A stretch of DNA of 64,000 nt, from NCBI RefSeq assembly GCF_014207445.1, contig NZ_JACHEM010000019.1, forward strand, positions 17,639 through 81,638, written 5' to 3'. This document shows positions 43,326-52,498 of this stretch, in pieces. Each line of letters begins with the position of its first letter. The first letter of the stretch is position 1. This DNA is from Streptomyces candidus. Lineage in GTDB: Bacteria > Actinomycetota > Actinomycetes > Streptomycetales > Streptomycetaceae. A program made the position numbers and the translations under genes. The notes under the pieces were generated by a model, which was given only the letters and a program-made list of their open reading frames with translations, was not told where the DNA came from and searched no databases.

Positions 43326-43352
43326 CGGGGGGCCTTGCGGCAAGGCCCCCCG
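43326..43352. promoter_or_regulatory. 27-bp palindrome resembling the rifamycin-associated element (RAE)
   Basis: Perfect 13-base arms flank one central base and contain CTTGCGGCAAG. The site lies 57 bases upstream of the HelR-type gene, just after a TATAGC hexamer (43317-43322). Rifamycin-associated elements, inverted repeats with this core, control rifamycin-inducible genes including helR in actinomycetes. The match to the published consensus is from memory. Confidence 0.7.
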
Positions 43353-43409
43353 CATACCGCACAATCCCTCTCCTAAGCCCCCCAGCTGCGGAAACGGGAG
43401 TCCCACCAC

Positions 43410-45653
43410 GTGCGTACCAGTCCTCAGACCACCGGCACCAGCACTGCGGCCACCGGCGTCTTCCAGCTCCCCGAGCGGCTCGCCGCCAAGGCCGACCCGC
43501 GGCTGATCGCCGGGGACGAGCAGCACTTCGCGGCCATCGCCGCGAGCCTGGAGCGGACGATCGCCGAACTGTCCGGGCGGCTCGACGACCTCCGCCGGGC
43601 CCCGGGCGGCATCGGCCGCGAGGCGATGGACCGCGACGCGGAGATCCACCGGCTGACCGGGCGGCTGCGCGCGCTGCGCCGCTTCGGCCTCGACCTGTGC
43701 CTGGGCCACGTCGTCGCCGAGGACGGCTCGGAGCCCCTGTACGTCGGACGGCTCGGGCTCACCGACAGCGAAGGCCGCCGCCTCCTGGTCGACTGGCGCT
43801 CCCCCGCCGCCGAACCCTTCTTCGCCGCGACCCACGCCCGCCCCATGGGCCTGGCGAGCCGCCGCAGGTACCGCTGGACGGGCGGGCGGATCAGCGACTA
43901 CTGGGACGAGGTCTTCACCCCGGACGGCCTCGAACACCGTGCCGCGCTCGACGACCAGTCGGCGTTCCTCGCCAGCCTGGGCACCAACAGGTCCGCCCGG
44001 ATGCGCGACGTCCTGGGCACCATCCAGTCCGACCAGGACGCCGTCATCCGCGCGGGCTCGCGCGGCACTCTCGTCGTCGACGGCGGCCCCGGCACGGGCA
44101 AGACCGTCGTCGCCCTGCACCGTTCCGCGTACCTCCTGTACTCCGACCCGCGGCTCGGCCACCACCGGCGCGGCGGCAACATCCTCTTCGTCGGCCCGCA
44201 CGAGCCCTACCTGGGGTACGTCGCCGACGTCCTGCCCAGCCTCGGCGAGGACGGCGTCCAGACCTGCACCCTGCGCGACCTCGTCCCCGAAGGGGCGGCG
44301 GCGGCCCCCGAGTCCGACCCGGAGGCGGCCCGCCTCAAGTCGTCCGCGGACATGGTGGGGGCGATCGAGAAGGCCGTCGCGTTCTACGAGCAGCCGCCCA
44401 CCGAGGGGTTGGCGGTCTCCACTCCCTGGTGCGAGGTGTGGGTGGGCGCCGACGACTGGGCCGAGGCGTTCCGGGCGGCGGGCGCGGGCACCCCGCACAA
44501 CGAGGCCCGCGAGCAGGTCTGGGAGGAGCTGGCCACGATCCTCATGGACAAGCAGGGCCTGGACGAGGAGGAGGACGGCGTCTCCTTCGGGCAGTTCCTG
44601 CGGGCGCTGCGGCAGGACCGTGACCTCGTGGCGGCCCTGCACGGGGCCTGGCCGCTGATCGACGCCACCGACCTCGTCTCCGACCTGTGGACGGTCCGCG
44701 CCTACCTGCGGATGTGCGCACCGTGGCTCACCCCCGACGAGGTGGCGAAGCTCCAGCGCAAGGACGCACCCCGGGCCTGGACGGTGTCCGACCTGCCGCT
44801 CCTGGACGCGGCGCGGCAGCGGCTCGGCGACCCGGAGGCGGCCCGCCGCAACCGGCTGCGTGCCGCGGCCGTCGCCGCCGAACGCGACCGGATGGCGCTC
44901 GTCATCGACGACATCGTCGCCGCAGCGGACTTCAACTCGGGCGGCGACGACAGCGAGGGCGCGGTACGGATGCTGCGCGGCAAGGACCTCCAGGACAGCC
45001 TGATCGACAAGGACGCGCTGCCGACCGCCGCCCCGGACCGGCTGGCCGGCCCCTTCGCGCACGTCGTCGTGGACGAGGCGCAGGAACTGACGGACGCCGA
45101 GTGGCAGATGCTGCTGCTGCGCTGCCCCTCACGGAGCTTCACCGTCGTCGGGGACCGCGCACAGGCCAGGCACGGGTTCACGGAGTCCTGGCGGGAACGG
45201 CTGGAGCGGGTCGGGCTCGACCGGATCGAGGTGGCCTCCCTGACCCTCAACTACCGCACGCCGCAGGAGATCATGAAGGAGGCCGAGCCGGTCGTCCGGA
45301 CGGTCCTGCCGGACGCCAACGTGCCGGTATCCGTCCGCAGCAGCGGCCTCCCGGTCGTCCACGGCTCCGTCGCGGACCTGGACCAGGTGCTCGACACGTG
45401 GCTCGACGCACACGAGGAGGGCGTCGCCTGCGTCATCGGCGCGAGCGGTACGGGGGACGGCCCGGCCGGCGGTGCGTTCCGGGCGCGGCCCCGCGTGCGG
45501 GCGCTGACCCCGACGCTGTCCAAGGGCCTGGAGTTCGATCTGGTGGTGCTCGTCGACCCCGAGGAGTACGGCGAGGGCATCGAGGGAGCGGTCGACCGCT
45601 ACGTCGCGATGACCAGGGCGACCCAGCAGCTCGTGGTGCTCACCGGCGGGTGA
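43410..45653 (+). CDS. helR: HelR/HelD-type RNA polymerase recycling motor (UvrD-like ATPase)
   Basis: A 747-residue UvrD/HelD-type ATPase. An N-terminal coiled coil (EQHFAAIAASLERTIAELSG, residues about 35-65) fits the HelD arm that enters the secondary channel. Walker A (VVDGGPGTGKTVVALHRSA, about 222-240), Walker B (VVVDEAQEL, about 552), LNYRTPQEIM, LSKGLEFDLVVLVDP and YVAMTRATQQLVVL are intact helicase motifs. HelR strips stalled or rifamycin-bound polymerase and gives rifamycin tolerance. The GTG at 43410 has GGGAG upstream. The palindrome before it supports HelR rather than a generic HelD. Confidence 0.88.
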   Translation: MRTSPQTTGTSTAATGVFQLPERLAAKADPRLIAGDEQHFAAIAASLERTIAELSGRLDDLRRAPGGIGREAMDRDAEIHRLTGRLRALRRFGLDLCLGHVVAEDGSEPLYVGRLGLTDSEGRRLLVDWRSPAAEPFFAATHARPMGLASRRRYRWTGGRISDYWDEVFTPDGLEHRAALDDQSAFLASLGTNRSARMRDVLGTIQSDQDAVIRAGSRGTLVVDGGPGTGKTVVALHRSAYLLYSDPRLGHHRRGGNILFVGPHEPYLGYVADVLPSLGEDGVQTCTLRDLVPEGAAAAPESDPEAARLKSSADMVGAIEKAVAFYEQPPTEGLAVSTPWCEVWVGADDWAEAFRAAGAGTPHNEAREQVWEELATILMDKQGLDEEEDGVSFGQFLRALRQDRDLVAALHGAWPLIDATDLVSDLWTVRAYLRMCAPWLTPDEVAKLQRKDAPRAWTVSDLPLLDAARQRLGDPEAARRNRLRAAAVAAERDRMALVIDDIVAAADFNSGGDDSEGAVRMLRGKDLQDSLIDKDALPTAAPDRLAGPFAHVVVDEAQELTDAEWQMLLLRCPSRSFTVVGDRAQARHGFTESWRERLERVGLDRIEVASLTLNYRTPQEIMKEAEPVVRTVLPDANVPVSVRSSGLPVVHGSVADLDQVLDTWLDAHEEGVACVIGASGTGDGPAGGAFRARPRVRALTPTLSKGLEFDLVVLVDPEEYGEGIEGAVDRYVAMTRATQQLVVLTGG

Positions 45654-45720
45654 GTCCGCGATCCGGCGGTGACGGGCGAGCGGGACCGGCGGTCCGGTGC
45701 GGGCCGTCGGCCGGCCCGAG

Positions 45721-45790
45721 ACGGCGGGCGGGCCCGGGGCTCGGCCCCCGACCGCGGGCGGGCCCGAAGTTCCCGGGGCCCGCCCGCCGT
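45721..45790. terminator. Large G+C-rich bidirectional hairpin
   Basis: Perfect 15-base arms (45721-45735 ACGGCGGGCGGGCCC and 45776-45790) lie between the convergent helR and acyl-CoA ligase genes. The loop of 40 bases could fold further. It probably ends both transcripts. Confidence 0.6.
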
Positions 45791-45873
45791 CGGAAGCCGT
45801 CCTTTCGGTCGCACCGCCCCGTGGGTCCTTGCAACCCGGTGCCACGAGGTCAGAGGGCCGACGGGCAGCGGCG

Positions 45874-47760
45874 TCAGGCTTCGCGGGCGCCCTCGTACAT
45901 CGCCTCGACGACCTCCGCGTACTCGCGCTCCACGACGGGGCGCTTGACCTTGAGGCTCGGGGTGAGTTCGCCGTGCTCGATGTCGAGGTCGCGCGGCAGC
46001 ACCGAGAACTTCTTGATCGTCTGCCAGCGCTGGAGGTCGTTGTTGACCCGCTCGACGAAACCGGCGATCAGCTCGTGCACCTGTGCCGAGGAGACCACGT
46101 CCGCGTAACTGCGGCCGGCGAGTCCGTTCTCCTCCGCCCAGGGCATCACGACGGTCTCGTCCAGGGCGATGAGGGCGGTACAGAAGTTGCGGCCGTCGCC
46201 GATGACCAGGATGTTGCTGACGAACGGGCAGACGGCTTTGAAGCGGCCCTCGATCTCGGTGGGCGCCACGTACTTGCCACCGGAGGTCTTGAACAGGTCC
46301 TTCTTGCGGTCGGTGATCCGCAGGAAGCCGTCCGCGTCCATCTCACCGATGTCGCCGGTGTGGAACCAGCCGTCGCCCTCCAGTACTTCGGCGGTCTTCT
46401 CCGGGAGGTTGTGGTAGCCGCGCATGACCCCGGGGCCCCTCAGCAGCACCTCGCCGTCCTGGGCGATGCGGACCTCGGTACCGGGCAGCGGTCTGCCCAC
46501 CGTGCCGACCCGGTACCCCTCGGCGGGGTTGACGGTGCAGGCCGCGCTGGTCTCCGTCAGCCCGTAGCCCTCGAAGACGTGGACGCCGGCGCCCGCGAAG
46601 AAGTAACCAATGTCCGGAGACAGGGCTGCGCTGCCGGAAACACTGCCCCGCAAGTTGCCTCCGAAGGCCGCGCGGATCTTGCCGTACACCAACCGGTCCG
46701 CCACGGCATGCTGAACGGCGAGCGCCGGGGGAATCCGGCGGCGTCCGCCCGCCGCCGTGCTCTCCTGCCCGGCCCTCGCGTAGTCGCGGGCGACCTTGGC
46801 GGCCCAGAGGAAGATCTTGTACTTGGCTCCGCCCTCGGCCCGCGCCCGGCCGGCTATGCCGTTGTAGACCTTCTCGAAGATCCGCGGCGCGGACGCCATC
46901 ACCGTGGGCCTGACCGCGGGCAGGTTGGTGATGATGCGGTCGATGCGCCCGTCCACCGCCAGTACGTGGCCGGTGGTGATCTGGCCGGAGATCAGGGCCT
47001 TGCCGAACACGTGGGACAGGGGCAGCCACAGGAACTGCACGTCGTCCGGGCGCAGGAGCCCGCTGACCTCCTGGGCGACACCCTGGTAGGACCAGCAGTC
47101 GTGCACCAGGCGCACACCCTTGGGGCGGCCGGTGGTGCCGGAGGTGTAGATCAGCGTGGCGAGGTGCTCGCGCTCGATGGCCGCGACCGCCCGCTCGACC
47201 GCATCCGGGTGCTCCTCCAGGTACCTGGCCCCGCGTGCCTCCAGTTCGGCGAGGGACAGCACCTCCAGCCCCTCCACCCGGGGGGCCTCGGGGTCGGGGT
47301 CGAAGAGGATCGCGTGGCGGAGTTCGGGCAGACGGTCGGTGTGCGCGACCACCTTGGCCAGTTGCTCGGAGTCCTCGACGAAGATGGCCCGGCTGCCGGA
47401 GTCGGACAGGATGTACACCGTCTCGTCGGCGTGGGTGCTGGGGTAGACGGCGGTGGCGGCGGCGCCCGCGCACATCACACCCAGGTCGGCCAGGATCCAC
47501 TCCACCCTGGTGGAGGAGGAGATCGCGACCCGTTCCTCACGCCGCAGTCCGAGGGCGAGCAGCCCGGCGGCGATCGTCGTGACGCGTTCGGCGGTCTGCG
47601 CCCAGGTGAGCGAATGCCACCGCTCGGCCCCGGACGTGCCGTCGCCCGCCGGTACGGGGTAGCGGTAGGCCTCGCCGCCCGGCGTGGCCCCGACCCGGGA
47701 GAAGAAGAGGTGCGCCACGGAAACCGGGCGGTCATCGACAAGGGACTGAGCGGAATTCAC
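45874..47760 (-). CDS. Long-chain fatty-acid-CoA ligase (AMP-forming)
   Basis: A 628-residue ANL-superfamily ligase that activates fatty acids to acyl-CoA through an acyl-adenylate. The P-loop-like A3 motif is LIYTSGTTGRPKGVRLVHD (residues about 205-223). VFEGYGLTETSAACTVNPAE, WFHTGDIGEMDADGFLRITD and RKKDLFKTSGGKYVAP are the later adenylation motifs; the catalytic Lys near the C-terminus is in LTPSLKVKRPVV. This is the FadD15-like class common in actinobacteria. The GTG at 47760 has a GGAGG ribosome site. It is monocistronic. Confidence 0.94.
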   Translation of the reverse strand: MNSAQSLVDDRPVSVAHLFFSRVGATPGGEAYRYPVPAGDGTSGAERWHSLTWAQTAERVTTIAAGLLALGLRREERVAISSSTRVEWILADLGVMCAGAAATAVYPSTHADETVYILSDSGSRAIFVEDSEQLAKVVAHTDRLPELRHAILFDPDPEAPRVEGLEVLSLAELEARGARYLEEHPDAVERAVAAIEREHLATLIYTSGTTGRPKGVRLVHDCWSYQGVAQEVSGLLRPDDVQFLWLPLSHVFGKALISGQITTGHVLAVDGRIDRIITNLPAVRPTVMASAPRIFEKVYNGIAGRARAEGGAKYKIFLWAAKVARDYARAGQESTAAGGRRRIPPALAVQHAVADRLVYGKIRAAFGGNLRGSVSGSAALSPDIGYFFAGAGVHVFEGYGLTETSAACTVNPAEGYRVGTVGRPLPGTEVRIAQDGEVLLRGPGVMRGYHNLPEKTAEVLEGDGWFHTGDIGEMDADGFLRITDRKKDLFKTSGGKYVAPTEIEGRFKAVCPFVSNILVIGDGRNFCTALIALDETVVMPWAEENGLAGRSYADVVSSAQVHELIAGFVERVNNDLQRWQTIKKFSVLPRDLDIEHGELTPSLKVKRPVVEREYAEVVEAMYEGAREA

Positions 47761-48242
47761 GTCAACCTCCGGGCTCGGAAACGCCCATTCGACAGCTTGT
47801 CAACTGACGGGTAACTCGAAAGTAGAGGTGACAGTAAGGGCAATGCGGCCGGCGCGTAAGAGCCTGTGCCGAACCTGTGCGGAAGAGGTCGCGCGCACGG
47901 CGTGGGCGTGCGGGTCCGCACGCGGGTGCCCGCACGGTAGCGGCGGCGAGCGGCAACCCGTACGAAGCCATCCGCGTCCCCACCGGCTCGGGTGAGCGGG
48001 CTGTTCACGAGAGTCGGGGACCACCGTCCGGCCGGAGAGCGGGGTGCTCGGGACCGGTGGCCGACGGTGGTACGGCGAGCGGGGCCGTCCAGCTGCCGAG
48101 GAGCCGCAGCGCACTGCACACTCCACGAGACCCTGCACCTCCGGGGTCTGACCCCCGCGGTGATCGACCGGGCCAGGCAGGCTGCCGTCACCGGACTGCA
48201 CGCCGCCGCGCTCCTCGCGCCCAGGGACGGCCGTACCCGATC
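47761..48242. other. Divergent intergenic region
   Basis: This 482-base gap lies between the acyl-CoA ligase and the ComB-like gene. Near the ligase start it holds a GACA-GCT-TGTC inverted repeat (about 47790-47800), which might be a regulator site. The rest is open in several frames but shows no recognisable protein. No tRNA or other RNA gene was seen. Confidence 0.4.
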
Positions 48243-49556
48243 ATGGCCCGCATGGACACCCGTTTCCTCGGCATCGCCGATCTGACCGACACTCCGCCCG
48301 TGGCGGTGGTGGCCGACGTCATGCGTGCTTTCACTGTGGCCGCCTGGGCCTTCGCCCAAGGGGCGGAGCAGATCGTTCTTGCCGAGTCGCTGGACGAGGC
48401 GCTGGCACTCAAGGCGGCCCGCCCGGACTGGGTGGCGCTCAAGGACGGGCCGCCCGCGCCCGGGTTCGACACCGTCAACTCCCCCGGCATGCTGCGGTCC
48501 CTCGACCTCACCGGCCGGTCCGTCGTGCAGAAGACCACCGCGGGAACGGTCGGCGCTCTCGCCGTCAGTGAGTCGTCGCTGGTGCTGTGCGCGAGCTTCG
48601 TGGTGGCGGAGGCGACGGCCCGGCTGCTGCGGTCGTACGGGAGCGACCGGGCGACGTTCGTGGTCACCGGCGAGGACGGGCGGGCGGAGGAAGACCTGGC
48701 GTGCGCCCAGTACATCGCCGGGCGGGTCGCCGGGACCGGCACGGACGCCACCGCGTTCCTCCGCCGCGCCGCCGCGTCCCGCGCCGCCGCCGAACTGGCG
48801 GAGGGGGTACGGAAGGGAGTCCACCCCGACGACGTCGCGCTCTGTCTTGAGGTCGACCGGTTCCCCTTCGCCATGGTCGCCGCCCGGGAAGGCCCGCTCA
48901 TGGTGCTGCGCGCTCGCGCTACCGCCCCCACTGCGGACAACTGTCCCGAGCGCGCCCCCGGTGCGCCGCTACCGGCGGCTGATCAACGGCCGTGTGCGCC
49001 GCTACCGGCGGACGGTCACCGGCCGCCCGATCGCGCAGCGTCCGTACGCGGCCCCCGGAACGTCCCCCGGTACGCCTGCGGCGACACACCCACCGTCACC
49101 TGGAAGTGCTGCCGCATCGACGTCCCCGTCCCGAATCCCGCCTCGTGCGCGATCCGGTCCACCGGCAGGTCCGTCTCCTCCAGCAACTCCCTTGCCCGGT
49201 CCACCCGTTGGCGGGACAGCCACTGCACGGGGGTGAGTCCCGTCTCCTCGCGGAAGCGGCGGCTGAAGGTGCGTACGCTCATGTGCGCCTCGCGCGCGAG
49301 ATCGTCCAGGGCGAGCGGCCGGTCGAGGTGGGCGAGGGCGAAGGCGCGTGCGCGGCCGGTCGAGGAGACCTCGGGGGCGGGCACCGGGCGCCGTACGTAC
49401 TGGGCCTGGCCGCCCTCCCGGTGGGGCGGCACGACCGTCGCACGGGCGACCGCGTTCGCGACGGCCGCGCCGAAGTCGCTGCGGATCATGTGCAGGCAGA
49501 GGTCGATGCCGGAGGCGACCCCCGCGGAGGTGAGTACCCCGCCGTCGTCCGTGTAG
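48243..49556 (+). CDS. ComB-like 2-phosphosulfolactate phosphatase with read-through C-terminus
   Basis: The first ~225 residues are a ComB-family phosphatase: VAVVADVMRAFTVAAWAFAQ, ALKDGPPAPGFDTVNSPGML, VVQKTTAGTVGALAVSESSL and HPDDVALCLEVDRFPFAMVA. ComB proteins hydrolyse 2-phosphosulfolactate or related phosphates using Mg2+, and normally end soon after this part. Here no stop follows; the frame continues for about 210 Pro/Arg/Cys-rich residues to 49556, fully antisense to the AraC-type gene. An 18-base direct repeat near 48961-49011 marks the junction and may reflect the event that removed the stop. The real C-terminus is therefore doubtful. The ATG at 48243 (or 48252) lacks a clear ribosome site. 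Confidence 0.65.
   Translation: MARMDTRFLGIADLTDTPPVAVVADVMRAFTVAAWAFAQGAEQIVLAESLDEALALKAARPDWVALKDGPPAPGFDTVNSPGMLRSLDLTGRSVVQKTTAGTVGALAVSESSLVLCASFVVAEATARLLRSYGSDRATFVVTGEDGRAEEDLACAQYIAGRVAGTGTDATAFLRRAAASRAAAELAEGVRKGVHPDDVALCLEVDRFPFAMVAAREGPLMVLRARATAPTADNCPERAPGAPLPAADQRPCAPLPADGHRPPDRAASVRGPRNVPRYACGDTPTVTWKCCRIDVPVPNPASCAIRSTGRSVSSSNSLARSTRWRDSHCTGVSPVSSRKRRLKVRTLMCASRARSSRASGRSRWARAKARARPVEETSGAGTGRRTYWAWPPSRWGGTTVARATAFATAAPKSLRIMCRQRSMPEATPAEVSTPPSSV
48961..49011. repeat. 18-bp direct repeat at the ComB 3' junction
   Basis: GTGCGCCGCTACCGGCGG occurs at 48961-48978 and 48994-49011. The copies lie between the end of the ComB-like domain and the stop of the AraC-type gene. Recombination or slippage here could have deleted the ComB stop codon. 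Confidence 0.75.
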
Positions 49557-50065
49557 AGGACGTCCGGATCGAGGTCCACCTCCGGGTACAGCTCCCGGAA
49601 CTCCTCGCACGACTTCCAGTGCGTTGTCGCCCGCAGCCCGGCCAGCAGACCTGCGGCCGCGAGCACGAAGGAACCCGTGCAGATGGACGCGATCCGGGTG
49701 CCGGGCCGGATCCGCGCCAGCGCCGCGGCCACCCCCGGCTCCAGCCGTCCGCGTGTCTGCGGCCCGTAGTCCTCCCGTGCGGCGGGCACGACGACGGTGT
49801 CCGCCGTGTCCAGCGCCCGCGGCCCGTGCGCCACGTTGACGGTGAAGTCGGTGTCGGTCGCCACCTCGCCCGGCTCGGGCGTACAGGTCACCACCTCGTA
49901 CAGCGGTTCGCCCGCCGCAGACCTGGCCTGCCCGAACAACCGGTGCACGATGCCCATTTCCATGGGCAGCAGCCCGGGGCGCACAAGAACAGCAACCCGG
50001 TGCACACCACCCGCGCCACGAAGCCCCGTAGCCGGCTCGCTGCTCACGCTGATCTTCTCGCCCAT
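49016..50065 (-). CDS. GlxA/AraC-family regulator with DJ-1/PfpI domain
   Basis: A 349-residue regulator. An N-terminal DJ-1/PfpI-like domain (residues about 20-195) has VAVLVRPGLLPMEMGIVHRL and RIASICTGSFVLAAAGLLAG, with Cys at the nucleophile-elbow position. The C-terminal AraC DNA-binding domain (about 235-335) contains DDLAREAHMSVRTFSRRFRE and DRIAHEAGFGTGTSMRQHFQ. GlxA-type proteins regulate amino-acid or transport genes. It is divergent from an MFS transporter (72-base gap), its likely target. The ATG at 50065 starts the frame. Confidence 0.9.
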   Translation of the reverse strand: MGEKISVSSEPATGLRGAGGVHRVAVLVRPGLLPMEMGIVHRLFGQARSAAGEPLYEVVTCTPEPGEVATDTDFTVNVAHGPRALDTADTVVVPAAREDYGPQTRGRLEPGVAAALARIRPGTRIASICTGSFVLAAAGLLAGLRATTHWKSCEEFRELYPEVDLDPDVLYTDDGGVLTSAGVASGIDLCLHMIRSDFGAAVANAVARATVVPPHREGGQAQYVRRPVPAPEVSSTGRARAFALAHLDRPLALDDLAREAHMSVRTFSRRFREETGLTPVQWLSRQRVDRARELLEETDLPVDRIAHEAGFGTGTSMRQHFQVTVGVSPQAYRGTFRGPRTDAARSGGR

Positions 50066-50137
50066 GGCCAGATTCTTTCACAAGGTGGCGATCCGGCCGG
50101 TGGCCGGTGCCGGGGCCCGCCGCGAAAGATCGTCCCC

Positions 50138-51454
50138 ATGGACATGGATACGCACACACCGCTCGCCCCGGAGAGCGGGCCCCCGGCCCCCGCCCGCCCA
50201 CCCCGCGTTCACCGGGCCTGGCCCGTGGCCGCCACCGCCGCCCTCACCATCCTCGTCACCGGCGCGTTCGCCACCCTGCCCGGTCTCTTCACCCGCCCCG
50301 TCCGCGAGGAGTTCGGCTGGTCGTACGGTTCGATCGGCGTCGCCACCTCCGTCAACATGCTGCTGTACGGGCTCATGGCCCCCTTCGCCGCCGCGCTGAT
50401 GGACCGTTTCGGCATCCGCCGGGTCGCCACCACCGCACTCGCGACCGTTGCCGCAGGCGCCCTCCTCACCACCACCGTTCTCACCGAACCCTGGCAACTC
50501 ACCCTCTTCTGGGGCCTCTTGGTGGGACTGGGCACCGGCTCCACCGCGATGACGCTGGGCGCGGCGGTCACCCAGCGGTGGTTCGTACGGCGCCGGGGTC
50601 TGGTCACCGGAGTGCTCGCCTCCGCGAGCGTGCTGGGCCAGCTGGTGTTCCTGCCCGCCCTCTCCCGGCTGGCCGGGCACCACGGCTGGCGCGCCGCCCT
50701 CGTGACGGTCGCACTGGCCGCCTGCGCCACCGCCCCGGTCGTCCTGCTCGTACTTCGCGACCACCCGGCCGACTCCGGGCTGAAGCCGTACGGCGGAACG
50801 GACTTCACCCCTCGGCCCTCCCCCGCGCGGGGTGCCGTCGGCCGCACCTTCCGTGTCCTGCGCCGCGCCTGCCGCATTCCGTCCTTCTGGCTGCTGGCCG
50901 CCGCCTTCGCGGTCTGCGGGGCGTCCACCAACGGCATCCTGTGGACCCACTTCACACCCGCCGCCCACGACCACGGCATGCCCGCCACCACCGCCTCGGC
51001 GCTCCTGGCAATCGTCGGCGTCTTCAACGTCGCGGGCACGATCGCCTCCGGCTGGCTGACCGACCGCTTCCCGCCCCGCCGCCTCCTCGCCGTCTGCTTC
51101 GCCCTCCGCGCCGCCCTGCTGCTCACCCTCCCCCTCTCCCTGGCCGCCACGCCCACCCCGCCCCTCCTCGTCTTCGTCACCGTCTTCGGCCTGCTCGACC
51201 TGGCGACCGTTCCGCCGGTCCTGGCCCTGTGCCGGGAGTTCTACGGCGACGACAGCGCCATCGTCTTCGGCTGGGTCAGCACCGCGCATCAGCTGGGCGC
51301 GGCCCTGGTGGCGCTGCTCGGCGGGACGGCCCGCGACGTCTTCGGCTCGTACGATCCGGTCTGGACGGCGGTCGGCACCCTGTGCGCCATGGCGGCCCTG
51401 CTCTCCCTGGCGATCCGCCCCGCCACCCGCGTTGCGTCGACTCTCTCGTGGTGA
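50138..51454 (+). CDS. MFS transporter
   Basis: A 438-residue 12-helix major-facilitator protein. The first helices are ATAALTILVTGAFATLPGLF and GSIGVATSVNMLLYGLMAPF, followed by the A-motif-like LMDRFGIRRVATTAL. The second half has a matching SGWLTDRFPPRRLLAV. It resembles the monocarboxylate/oxalate-formate branch with EFGWSYGSIGVATSVNML. The substrate is not readable. It is divergent from the GlxA-type regulator. The ATG at 50138 is used; the next ATG two codons on is equally possible. Confidence 0.9.
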   Translation: MDMDTHTPLAPESGPPAPARPPRVHRAWPVAATAALTILVTGAFATLPGLFTRPVREEFGWSYGSIGVATSVNMLLYGLMAPFAAALMDRFGIRRVATTALATVAAGALLTTTVLTEPWQLTLFWGLLVGLGTGSTAMTLGAAVTQRWFVRRRGLVTGVLASASVLGQLVFLPALSRLAGHHGWRAALVTVALAACATAPVVLLVLRDHPADSGLKPYGGTDFTPRPSPARGAVGRTFRVLRRACRIPSFWLLAAAFAVCGASTNGILWTHFTPAAHDHGMPATTASALLAIVGVFNVAGTIASGWLTDRFPPRRLLAVCFALRAALLLTLPLSLAATPTPPLLVFVTVFGLLDLATVPPVLALCREFYGDDSAIVFGWVSTAHQLGAALVALLGGTARDVFGSYDPVWTAVGTLCAMAALLSLAIRPATRVASTLSW

Positions 51455-51470
51455 GAAACGGTGTCCGGGT

Positions 51471-52163
51471 TCAGGCCGCGCAGCAGCCGCAGGTGTCCGT
51501 CTTCCCGGCCGGCGCCGCCGCGGCGTGGGGGGCCGCACAACAGCCCTTGCCCTGCCAGGCGTCGCGGCCTTCCTTCACCGCGATGACGGCGATCACCAGC
51601 GCGGCGACGGGGTCGGCCCAGGACCATCCGAGGAGGCTGTGGGCGACGAGACCGGCCAGGACGACGGCCGAGAGGTAGGTGCACAGCAGGGTCTGCTTCG
51701 AGTCGGCGACCGCGGAGGCCGAGCCCAGTTCGCGTCCGGCCCTGCGCTGGGCGGCCGAGAGGAACGGCATGATCGCGAGGGACAGAGCGGCGATGATGAT
51801 TCCCAGCGAGGAGTGCTGCACCTCGCCGGTGCCGGTGAGCGCTCGTACGGCGTCGAAGCCGACGTAGGCGGCGAGCACGAAGAAGGACACGGAGATGATC
51901 CGCAGAGTGGTCTTCTCACGGACTTCGCGGACGGCGTGGTCACGGGCGGAGAACTGCCAGGCGACCGCCGCGGCGGAGGAGACCTCGATGACGGAGTCCA
52001 GGCCGAAACCGATCAGCGCGGCCGAGGAGGCGAGACTGCCGGCGGTGAGCGCGACGACGGCCTCGACGACGTTGTACGCGAGGGTCGCCGCGACCAGCAA
52101 CCGTATGCGCTTCGTCAGGGCGTCGCGGCGAGCCGGCGCAGGGCCCAGCGCCATCGCCGCCAT
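51471..52163 (-). CDS. Cation transporter (CDF-like) with Cys-rich tail
   Basis: A 230-residue membrane protein resembling the short CDF-type cation transporters. Six helices are visible; helix 2 holds LASSAALIGFGLDSVIEVSS with the Asp and Ser typical of the metal site, and helix 5-6 contains SWADPVAALVIAVIAVKEG. The C-terminal tail is rich in cysteine (QGKGCCAAPHAA, TDTCGCCAA), suggesting a metal relay. It is co-directional with an ArsR regulator whose stop overlaps its ATG (TGATG), a standard metal-efflux pair. Which metal is unknown. Confidence 0.85.
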   Translation of the reverse strand: MAAMALGPAPARRDALTKRIRLLVAATLAYNVVEAVVALTAGSLASSAALIGFGLDSVIEVSSAAAVAWQFSARDHAVREVREKTTLRIISVSFFVLAAYVGFDAVRALTGTGEVQHSSLGIIIAALSLAIMPFLSAAQRRAGRELGSASAVADSKQTLLCTYLSAVVLAGLVAHSLLGWSWADPVAALVIAVIAVKEGRDAWQGKGCCAAPHAAAAPAGKTDTCGCCAA

Positions 52164-52498
52164 CAGCAGCACCCCTCGGCTTCCGCATCCGGACACACAC
52201 GGTCCGCTTCGACCGCCACCACCGCGTCCCGCAGACTGTCCAGCGCGTGCCCCAACCGGGGGTCGGCGAGTTCGTAACGGGTACGACGGCCTACGGGCAC
52301 AGCGGTGACGAGCCCGCAGTCACGCAGACAGGCCAGGTGGTTGGAGAGCCGGGTCCGCGAAATCTGGAGCGCATCGGCAAGATCGGCGGGGTGGGCCGGG
52401 GCCTCGCGCAGGGCGAGCAGCAACCGGCAACGGATCGGGTCTGCGAGCGCACGGCCGAACCGGGCCAGCACCTCGATGTCGGAGGCAAGAGTAAGCAT
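52163..52498 (-). CDS. ArsR/SmtB-family metal-responsive repressor
   Basis: A 111-residue winged-helix ArsR-type protein: DIEVLARFGRALADPIRCRL, then LADALQISRTRLSNHLACLR and TRYELADPRLGHALDSL. Cysteines in RCRLL, NHLACLRDC and the C-terminal VCPDAEAEGCC could bind Cd, Pb or another soft metal in the manner of CmtR. It is translationally coupled to the cation transporter. The ATG at 52498 is used; an in-frame GTG at 52513 would also be possible and neither has a strong ribosome site, so a near-leaderless transcript is possible. Confidence 0.9.
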   Translation of the reverse strand: MLTLASDIEVLARFGRALADPIRCRLLLALREAPAHPADLADALQISRTRLSNHLACLRDCGLVTAVPVGRRTRYELADPRLGHALDSLRDAVVAVEADRVCPDAEAEGCC

